Positions 15,224 through 21,700 of a DNA stretch of 23,184 nt are shown here, piece after piece; the first letter of the stretch is position 1; every line of letters starts with the position of its first letter. Both the position numbers and the translations under genes were made by a program. The notes below the pieces were generated by a model that was given only the letters and a program-made list of their open reading frames with translations, made no database searches and was not told where the DNA came from. The DNA is from DASUPK01 sp036265435 (GTDB lineage: Bacteria; Actinomycetota; Thermoleophilia; Solirubrobacterales; 70-9), in NCBI GenBank assembly GCA_036265435.1, contig DATAPB010000300.1, positions 1 to 23,184 of the forward strand, written 5' to 3'.

Positions 15224-15229
15224 TAGCTT
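15224..15229 (+). promoter_or_regulatory. Putative -10 box (TAGCTT) for eno
   Basis: TAGCTT ends exactly 9 nt before the eno ATG at 15239, in the 26-nt gap after mazG. The intervening bases are pyrimidine-rich and there is no Shine-Dalgarno sequence. eno may thus have its own promoter and a leaderless or nearly leaderless mRNA. Confidence 0.42.
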
Positions 15230-15238
15230 TCCCGCCCC

Positions 15239-16543
15239 ATGGCGACCATCGAGAGCGTTCACGGGCGGCAGGTGCTCGACTCCCGGGGCAACCCGACGGT
15301 CGAGGTCGAGGTCGTGCTCGACTCCGGCGCGCGCGGCCTGGCGATCGTTCCCTCCGGGGCTTCGACCGGCGAGTTCGAGGCGGTCGAGCTGCGCGACGGA
15401 GGCCAGCTGTGGGGAGGCAAGGGCGTCACCAAGGCGATCGCCAACGTGAATACGGAGATCGCCGATGCGATCACGGGCGCGCGGGCGGCCGAGCAGTCGG
15501 CGCTCGACCGGACGATGATCGAGCTGGACGGGACGCCCAACAAGGGCCGGCTGGGCGCCAACGCGATCCTCGGCGTCTCGCTGGCGATCGCGAGAGCCGC
15601 CGCGGCCGACGTCGGCCAGCCCCTGTACGACTACTTCGCGGAGCTCTACGCCGCAACCGGCGCGAAGGACGCCGGGCCGGCGGAGGTCCTCCCGGTGCCG
15701 ATGATGAACGTGGTCAACGGCGGCGCGCACGCCGACAACTCGGTTGACTTCCAGGAGTTCATGGTGATGCCGGCCGGCGCTCCGACCTTCGCGGACTGCC
15801 TCCGCGTGGGCACCGAGGTCTACCACGCGCTGAAGAAGGCGCTGGGTGAGAAGGGCCTCTCCACGGCCCTCGGCGACGAGGGTGGATTCGCACCGGATTT
15901 GGAGTCCAACCACGCCGCGCTGGACTTCCTGATCGCTGCGATCGAGGCGGCAGGCTACGCGCCCGGGGACGACGTCGTGATTGCGCTCGACCCGGCGACC
16001 AGCGAGATCTACGACGACGGCAAGTACGTCCTCGAGCACGAGGGCCGCTCGTTGACGCCGGAGGAGATGGCCGAGTACTGGCACGACGTGCGTGCCCGCT
16101 TTCACGTCGTCTCCATCGAGGACGGGATGGACGAGGAGGACTGGGACGGCTGGAAGGCCCTGACGGAGCGGATCGGCGACCTCTGCCAGCTCGTCGGCGA
16201 TGACCTCTTCGTCACCAACCCGGAGCGGCTCCGGCGCGGGATCGAGCAGGGTGTCGCCAACTCGATTCTGATCAAGGTCAACCAGATCGGCACCCTCACC
16301 GAGACGCTCGAGGCGATCCAGATCGCCCGCGACGCCGGCTACACGACGGTGATCTCACACCGCTCGGGCGAGACCGAGGATACGACGATCGCCGACCTGG
16401 CGGTCGGCACCGGCGCCGGTCAGATCAAGACCGGCGCGCCGGCTCGCTCGGATCGCGTGGCCAAGTACAACCGCCTGTTGCGGATCGAGGAGGAGCTCGG
16501 CGACCGCGCCAAGTTCCCGGGCGCCTCGGTCTTCAAGCGCTAG
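15239..16543 (+). CDS. eno: Enolase (phosphopyruvate hydratase)
   Basis: A 434-residue glycolytic enzyme converting 2-phosphoglycerate to phosphoenolpyruvate; the length is typical. The N-terminus (VHGRQVLDSRGNPTVEVEV) and PSGASTGEFEAVELRDG are diagnostic. Catalytic residues correspond to the E. coli set with a shift of 4-5: Glu214 in LGDEGGFAPD, Lys346 in ILIKVNQIGT, His374 in SHRSGETEDTTIADL and Lys397 in QIKTGAPARSDR. It lies between mazG and ftsB/divIC, the usual actinobacterial context. Its TAG stop is part of a CTAG palindrome that also provides a stop for a tiny minus-strand ORF. Confidence 0.99.
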   Translation: MATIESVHGRQVLDSRGNPTVEVEVVLDSGARGLAIVPSGASTGEFEAVELRDGGQLWGGKGVTKAIANVNTEIADAITGARAAEQSALDRTMIELDGTPNKGRLGANAILGVSLAIARAAAADVGQPLYDYFAELYAATGAKDAGPAEVLPVPMMNVVNGGAHADNSVDFQEFMVMPAGAPTFADCLRVGTEVYHALKKALGEKGLSTALGDEGGFAPDLESNHAALDFLIAAIEAAGYAPGDDVVIALDPATSEIYDDGKYVLEHEGRSLTPEEMAEYWHDVRARFHVVSIEDGMDEEDWDGWKALTERIGDLCQLVGDDLFVTNPERLRRGIEQGVANSILIKVNQIGTLTETLEAIQIARDAGYTTVISHRSGETEDTTIADLAVGTGAGQIKTGAPARSDRVAKYNRLLRIEEELGDRAKFPGASVFKR

Positions 16544-16608
16544 ACCTGCGCAACCACTTCCACCTCGCTGGGCCGCAACTCGTCGACGTGCGCCTGCACG
16601 CGGGCCAT
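16540..16608 (-). CDS. Possible 22-residue small ORF convergent with eno
   Basis: A minus-strand ATG at 16608 opens a 22-residue frame, MARVQAHVDELRPSEVEVVAQV, which ends at a TAG inside the CTAG shared with the eno stop. An AAGGGGGAG stretch directly precedes the ATG, but its spacing is shorter than usual. Third codon positions are mostly G or C, as in real genes here. The frame stays open upstream for at least another 20 codons without a clear start. It is also compatible with chance or with the remnant of a decayed gene; I do not recognise it. Confidence 0.22.
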   Translation of the reverse strand: MARVQAHVDELRPSEVEVVAQV

Positions 16609-16694
16609 CTCCCCCTTGCAGCGGAGCGGTATCCGCGACCGGTCGAGCCTTGACAAGCGCGAGGAATGGGGCCCTCGACGGCGAATCGACTCAC

Positions 16695-17045
16695 ATGAGC
16701 AGCAGGGCGTATGCCGCGACCAGGCGGGCCCCCCGGCGGCGAGTCGGGCGGCGGGCGGGGCCGAGCCGGATCCGCTGGGACAAGCTGGGCCGGATCGCGC
16801 TGGTCCTCGTCCTCTTCTTCGTGCTCGTCTCCTACCTCAATCCGCTCGTCAACCTGCTGCAGGCGTGGCAGGGGTCGAAGTCGGGCGCGGCCCAGCTCAC
16901 CCAGCTGAAACAGGAGAAAACGCAGCTGAGGCAGCAGCTGCGCGACGTCTCGAGCCCCGCGGCGCTTGAGCGCGAGGCGCGCCGCCTGGGCATGGTCAAG
17001 CCCGGCGAGCACGCCTACATCGTGCACGGGCTCGGCGACAACTGA
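16695..17045 (+). CDS. ftsB: FtsB/DivIC-type septum formation initiator protein
   Basis: A 116-residue bitopic division protein. It has a basic cytoplasmic N-terminus (RRAPRRRVGRR), one membrane segment (about 33-55), a short coiled coil (about 63-83, LTQLKQEKTQLRQQLRD) and the family tail LEREARRLGMVKPGE (91-105). It should act with FtsL and FtsQ-type partners in the divisome. I chose ATG 16695 because the basic N-terminus and membrane segment follow directly; an in-frame TTG at 16650 would add 15 unremarkable residues. A DivIC-like gene downstream of eno is standard in actinobacteria. No convincing promoter was found in the 151-bp gap upstream. Confidence 0.88.
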   Translation: MSSRAYAATRRAPRRRVGRRAGPSRIRWDKLGRIALVLVLFFVLVSYLNPLVNLLQAWQGSKSGAAQLTQLKQEKTQLRQQLRDVSSPAALEREARRLGMVKPGEHAYIVHGLGDN

Positions 17046-17059
17046 GCCCTGAGCGGCGC

Positions 17060-17079
17060 TTAAGGCGCCTGCCATTAAG
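17060..17079. promoter_or_regulatory. Possible operator: inverted TTAA half-sites upstream of the membrane-protein operon
   Basis: CTTAA (17059-17063) and TTAAG (17075-17079) form an inverted repeat, with the palindrome GGCGCC between them. The element lies 8 nt before a -10 hexamer, where a -35 box or operator would be expected. AT-containing motifs stand out in this GC-rich DNA. Confidence 0.3.
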
Positions 17080-17087
17080 TCCGGGGA

Positions 17088-17093
17088 TATGAT
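17088..17093 (+). promoter_or_regulatory. Near-consensus -10 box (TATGAT) upstream of the three-gene membrane-protein operon
   Basis: TATGAT differs from consensus TATAAT at one base and is the best -10 in the window. No TTGACA-like -35 lies at the right distance. Transcription starting near 17100 would leave a leader of roughly 48 nt, GC-rich and able to fold (alternating GC at 17095-17113), before the ATG at 17148. Confidence 0.5.
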
Positions 17094-17147
17094 TCCGCGC
17101 CCGCGCGCGCGGCATGTGGCTGTGCGCGTTTTGCGTGAATTGAGCCG

Positions 17148-19406
17148 ATGAGTACGAGCCAGTACCTGCTCGGCGCGGCGGAGCTGGCGGTGATCGCGAC
17201 CGCTCTCGGCCTAGGCGCCTACCACCTGCGAGCCCTGCTCGTGCCAGCCTGGACGGGAGCGCTCGCCCGGCTTGCCGAGGTCGTGCTCGGCCTCTCCATG
17301 CTGATCCTGGTCTCCGAGGTGATCGGCGCGCTCGCTTTGTTCAAGCAGCTGCCGCTCGTGGTCGGCTCGGTGCTCGTCGGACTGGGAGCCACCTTCTACG
17401 CGCGGCGGCGGGGCCTGCCCGAGGCCCCGAGAACCACCGAGCTCCGCGCGAGCCCGATCATGATCGGAATCGGGGTGGCGGCCGCCGTCCTCGTGGTGAT
17501 CCACTGGGCCCACCCGACCGGCCAGGCGCTGGACCAGGGGATGTACTACCAGGACACCACCTGGTACCACATGTCCTTCTCGGCCCGGTTCGACCAGACC
17601 GGGCACATCGGGCCGCTCCACTTCACCGATCCGCTCAAGCTCGCGGTCTGGTTCTACCCGCAGAACTCGGAGCTTCTGCACGGCGTCGGGATCGTCACGC
17701 TCGACACCGACTTCCTCTCGCCGCTGATCAACCTGATGTGGTGCGCGCTCTGCCTGCTGGCGGCCTGGTGCGTCGGCCGACCGTACGGGATCGGCGGCGT
17801 CACCGTGCTCGGCGCTGCGGTCGTCCTCGACTCGGACATGATGGTCGGCTCGCAGGCCGGCCAGGCTCCGAACGACGTCATGGGCCTCTTCTTCCTGATG
17901 GCGGCACTCGCCTTCCTGGTCGACGGTGCAGCCAGTGCGCACGCGATCCGTGAGGCGGCCCGTACCCGGCTGAACGGTGGTGCGTCCGCCACCGCGCCCC
18001 CGGCTCCCGCCCCCGAGGAGACCGGGGAGATGGGAGTGGTGGAGGACGTCCCTGTGGCGGGTGACCCGCGGGTGCTCGCCACCGTCGGCGCCGGACCCCT
18101 GTTCATGGCCGGCCTCGCCGCAGGCATGGGGATCGGCACGAAGATCACCCTGCTGGCGACGATCGCGGCGTTCACGATCGGCGTCGTGATCCTGGGGGGG
18201 CGCCAGCACTGGCTGCGCGCGCTCGGCATCTGGCTCGGTGGGGTCGTGATCACCTGCGGCTTCTGGTACGGGCGCAACTTCGTCTATGCGCTCAACCCGT
18301 TCCCGCAGATCCAGAAGCTCGGCCCGATCGACCTTCCCGGCCCGGACCAGGTCAGCCTCTACCCCCGCCCGCCCCACAAGCTGGCCGAGTACTACAACGA
18401 CCCGCTCGTCTGGACCCACAAGCTGACTCCGGTGCTGCACGAGCGCCTCGGGCCCCTCTGGCCGGTGATCCTGCTCGTCGTGGTCGTCGCGCTGGTCTGG
18501 GCCTTCATCAAGGGGGGTAGCGCGCTGATGCGGATCCTCGCCGCCACCGGCATGGTCGCGGGCATCGCCTACATCTTCACGCCGCTCACGGCCTCCGGCC
18601 AGCCCTACGACGGCAGCGGGTTCGACGCCAACCTGCGTTACGTCTCACCGGTCCTCATGGTGGGCTTCCTCCTGCTGCCGCTGATCCCCTGGTTCCGGCA
18701 CGGCAGGCGGCCCTGGATCCTGATCGGCCTGTTCACGATCCTGTTGGTCCAGGGGACGGTGACGCAGTCCAGTTGGGAGTTCAAGCATCACCTGGCGTCG
18801 ATCGGCCTCGCGTTCCTGATCGTCGGGGTGCCGGCTCTGCTCGTGTGGGGGTTCCGCGCTCGGCTCAATCCGGTGCTGCTGGTGTCCTTCGGCCTCGTGA
18901 TGGTGATCGCGGCCGTCGCGCTCGGCCGGGTGCGCGAGGACTACTACCTCGACCACCGCTACGTGACGGCGGTGCGTCCGCCGCTCGGCGGCGGCTTCCG
19001 GGCCTCGCCCGAGTGGCAGCCGCTGCAGGACTGGGGGCGGGAGGCGAGCCACCAGCGGATCGGCGTCTTCGGCCGCGCCTCCGCCTTCGGGCAGTACTTC
19101 TTCTACGGAAACGACCTCACCAACCATGTCCAGTACCTCGGCGAGGAGGGCAACCACGGCACGTTCCGACCGATCTACAACTGCGCGCTCTGGCGCCAGA
19201 CGATCAACCACGGCCACTACGACTACGTGGTCACCACCCCGGCGATCGGGGTGATCGAGTCGGTCGCGCCGCCGCAGAACCTCTGGACGTCGGCCGACCC
19301 GAACGTGCGGACCGTGATTCAGTCGGGGCCGGCGGCCGTCTACAAGATCAACGGGCCGCTTGATCCGGCGAGCTGCGCAGAGCTGGGTTCCGTGGCTCAG
19401 GCATGA
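17148..19406 (+). CDS. Polytopic membrane protein, first of three tandem paralogues (GT-C-like, unassigned)
   Basis: A 752-residue protein with hydrophobic segments near 8-27, 43-62, 69-84, 103-120 and many more to about 600. A Pro/Ala/Glu-rich loop lies near 270-300, and a polar C-terminal domain (about 610-752, probably extracytoplasmic) contains YFFYGNDLTNHVQYL. Family signatures shared with the next two genes are D136TTWYH141, WFYPQNSELLH (168-178), FWYGRN...NPFPQI...LPGPDQ and FTPLTASG...NLRY. An acidic residue in an early loop followed by an aromatic/His motif recalls GT-C glycosyltransferases that use lipid-linked sugars, but this is only an architectural resemblance. I do not recognise a named family. 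Its stop overlaps the next start by 4 bp (ATGA). Confidence 0.85.
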   Translation: MSTSQYLLGAAELAVIATALGLGAYHLRALLVPAWTGALARLAEVVLGLSMLILVSEVIGALALFKQLPLVVGSVLVGLGATFYARRRGLPEAPRTTELRASPIMIGIGVAAAVLVVIHWAHPTGQALDQGMYYQDTTWYHMSFSARFDQTGHIGPLHFTDPLKLAVWFYPQNSELLHGVGIVTLDTDFLSPLINLMWCALCLLAAWCVGRPYGIGGVTVLGAAVVLDSDMMVGSQAGQAPNDVMGLFFLMAALAFLVDGAASAHAIREAARTRLNGGASATAPPAPAPEETGEMGVVEDVPVAGDPRVLATVGAGPLFMAGLAAGMGIGTKITLLATIAAFTIGVVILGGRQHWLRALGIWLGGVVITCGFWYGRNFVYALNPFPQIQKLGPIDLPGPDQVSLYPRPPHKLAEYYNDPLVWTHKLTPVLHERLGPLWPVILLVVVVALVWAFIKGGSALMRILAATGMVAGIAYIFTPLTASGQPYDGSGFDANLRYVSPVLMVGFLLLPLIPWFRHGRRPWILIGLFTILLVQGTVTQSSWEFKHHLASIGLAFLIVGVPALLVWGFRARLNPVLLVSFGLVMVIAAVALGRVREDYYLDHRYVTAVRPPLGGGFRASPEWQPLQDWGREASHQRIGVFGRASAFGQYFFYGNDLTNHVQYLGEEGNHGTFRPIYNCALWRQTINHGHYDYVVTTPAIGVIESVAPPQNLWTSADPNVRTVIQSGPAAVYKINGPLDPASCAELGSVAQA

Positions 19407-21700
19407 GCTTCGGCGACTACCTGCAGGGCTCGATCGAGCTGCTGATCGTCGCGGTGGCGATGGCCTACGCGGCGGCGGGGCTGCGCGGGCGGCTGCTCCC
19501 CGGGTGGTCCGGTGCCTCGGCGCGCCTGGGCGAGTTCATTCTCGGTCTCTCTCTGCTTGTGGTCATAGCCGAGCTGGTCGGTGTGGTCGGCCTCTACAGG
19601 CCGGGGTGGGTCCTGCTGGCGACGATCGTCGTCGGCGCTGTGATCGGCACGGTGCTGCGTCCTCCCCGCCGCTGGATCGAGCTGCCGGCGCCGCCGGTGA
19701 CGCCGATCGCGTTGGCGGTGGCGGTGGCGGCGGCCCTCCTGGTAGCCGCCCACTGGGCGATGCCGACCCAGACCGGGCTCGACATCGGCATGTACCTGCC
19801 GAACACCACCTGGCAGAACGCACCCTTCGCCGCTCGGTTCGTTCAGGACCACCAGGTGGGCGCCCTGCACTTCACCGAAGTGCTCAACCTGACGGTCTGG
19901 TTCTACCCCCAGAACTCCGAGCTGCTCCACTCGATCGGCGTCCTCTTCCTGGGCAACGACTTCCTCTCGCCCCTCCTGAACATCGGCTGGATGGCCCTCT
20001 GCCTGCTGACGGCGTGGGTCTTCGCGCGCGCCTACGGCGGCGGCCCGATCGCGGTGCTGGGGATCGCTCTCGTGCTCGACGCCAACATGCTGCTGCTCTA
20101 CCAGCCGGGGGACGCGAAGAACGACACGATGGGCCTGTTCTTCTTCCTGGCCTCGGCGGCCGTCCTCGTCAACGCGGAGGCGCAGGCGAGGGCGGCGGCC
20201 GGCGCGGTGCGGCCGATAGCGGGCGGGGCGACCGAGACCGCACCGCGGAGCTTCTACTCCGGCGCCGGCGTGCGCCCGATGCTCCCCGACGGTGCGCTGA
20301 TCGTCGCGGGGCTCGCGGCCGGCGTCGCCCTCGGGACCAAGCTCAATCTGCTGGCACCGTTCGCCTTCCTCACCCTCGGCGTGATCGCGGTCAGCGCCGG
20401 CTATCGCTGGCGGGCGACCTGGATCTGGGTGGTCAGCTCCCTCGTGACAGGCGGCTTCTGGTTCGCCCGAAACCTGATCCACGCCGGCAACCCGCTGCCC
20501 TGGATCCAGGCGGGGCCGCTACCGGGGCCGGACCAGCTCGACATCAACATCCGCCATCCGGCGAACGTCGCCCACTACCTGCTCCCGCCGGACGGCGGCG
20601 TGATCCGCCACCACCTGATCCCGGGGCTGCACGACAGCTTCGGGGACCTCTGGCCGCTGGTGCTGGTGGCAGTGATCGGCGGCTTCCTGCTGGCGATCTT
20701 CCGCGGCCGCACCTCGATGATCCGGATGCTCGGCATCGTCGCCCTGCTCAGCGGCCTCGCCTACCTGGTCACGCCGCTCACCGCAGCCGGCCCCGAGGGC
20801 GATCCCACCGCCTTCACCACCAACCTGCGCTACGCCTCGCCCGCGATCGGGCTCGGGGCGATGCTGCTCGGCGTCGACTCGGGGCTTCTGCGGCCGCGAG
20901 TCCAGCCCTGGCTCCTCGGTGCGCTGGTCGTCCTGCTGCTCGTTCAGGCGGTCCCGATCTGGGACCTCGGCGACGAGTGGGAGAAGGACTTCATCCTCGG
21001 CGCGATCGGGCTCGCGTTCTTCCTGGTCCTGGTCCCGGTCGGCCTCGCCCTCGCCGGACAGCGGGGCATGCCGCCAGCGGTGCTCGCCGCCGCCGCGGCG
21101 GTCGGACTCGTGGCGGTGGTCCTGATCGGCTGGCCGAATTCGGACGACTACGTCAAGGACCGCTATCGGGCCGCGACCGCGCCGCGTGACTTCCCCGTGG
21201 GCATGAAGGCCTCCCTCGCCTGGTTCAACCGGACCGACCCACACGACTCGCGGATCGCCGTGGTCGGTGGCCGCCCCGGGTTCAAGCAGTACATCTTCTA
21301 CGGCGACGACCTCTCCAATCACGTCCAGTACGTCGCCAGGCGGGGCCCGCACGGCGCCTACCTGCCGATCGCGAGCCAGGCGGCGCAGGAATCACAGACG
21401 CCCGGAGCGTCGGTGCAGGGCCGGAACTTCGTGGCTCAATGCCAGGAGTGGATCACGGCGCTGACTGACGGCGACTATCGCTACGCGGTCATCGGTCCCG
21501 ACCAGCGCACCCAATCGCTGCCACCGATCGAGGCCACCTGGACCGCGGCGGCCGGCGCAACCCGCATCGAGACGACCGATGACGTCTCGGTCTTCCGGCT
21601 CGACCTCCCACTCGATGCCGGCGCCTGCAATCGGGCGCCTGGCTTTCGCGTGAATCAGAAGGTGGTCGCCGTTGGGTCGGGTTCGGCCGCGTCCCAGTGA
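19403..21700 (+). CDS. Polytopic membrane protein, second paralogue, with altered D-WYH motif
   Basis: A 765-residue paralogue of the preceding gene with the same layout: early membrane segments, a loop, WFYPQNSELLH (166-176), FWFARN...NPLPWI...LPGPDQ, VTPLTAAG...NLRY, and a polar C-terminal domain with YIFYGDDLSNHVQYV. Where the first and third copies have D-T-x-W-Y-H, this copy reads N134-T-T-W137-Q138-N139. The acidic residue and the Tyr-His pair are all replaced, although the rest is well kept. It may be a non-catalytic partner or have another specificity. The start overlaps the upstream stop (ATGA) and the stop overlaps the downstream start (GTGA), so the three are tightly coupled. Confidence 0.85.
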   Translation: MSFGDYLQGSIELLIVAVAMAYAAAGLRGRLLPGWSGASARLGEFILGLSLLVVIAELVGVVGLYRPGWVLLATIVVGAVIGTVLRPPRRWIELPAPPVTPIALAVAVAAALLVAAHWAMPTQTGLDIGMYLPNTTWQNAPFAARFVQDHQVGALHFTEVLNLTVWFYPQNSELLHSIGVLFLGNDFLSPLLNIGWMALCLLTAWVFARAYGGGPIAVLGIALVLDANMLLLYQPGDAKNDTMGLFFFLASAAVLVNAEAQARAAAGAVRPIAGGATETAPRSFYSGAGVRPMLPDGALIVAGLAAGVALGTKLNLLAPFAFLTLGVIAVSAGYRWRATWIWVVSSLVTGGFWFARNLIHAGNPLPWIQAGPLPGPDQLDINIRHPANVAHYLLPPDGGVIRHHLIPGLHDSFGDLWPLVLVAVIGGFLLAIFRGRTSMIRMLGIVALLSGLAYLVTPLTAAGPEGDPTAFTTNLRYASPAIGLGAMLLGVDSGLLRPRVQPWLLGALVVLLLVQAVPIWDLGDEWEKDFILGAIGLAFFLVLVPVGLALAGQRGMPPAVLAAAAAVGLVAVVLIGWPNSDDYVKDRYRAATAPRDFPVGMKASLAWFNRTDPHDSRIAVVGGRPGFKQYIFYGDDLSNHVQYVARRGPHGAYLPIASQAAQESQTPGASVQGRNFVAQCQEWITALTDGDYRYAVIGPDQRTQSLPPIEATWTAAAGATRIETTDDVSVFRLDLPLDAGACNRAPGFRVNQKVVAVGSGSAASQ

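Noticed and set aside
16650..16655. TTGACA as a -35 box for ftsB
   Set aside because: No TANNNT-like -10 lies 16-19 bp downstream, so the consensus match is probably fortuitous.
19360..21189. A 609-codon plus-strand frame overlapping the second membrane protein
   Set aside because: It is a +2 shadow rich in Arg, Pro and Gly, whereas the other frame gives a coherent membrane protein paralogous to its neighbours.
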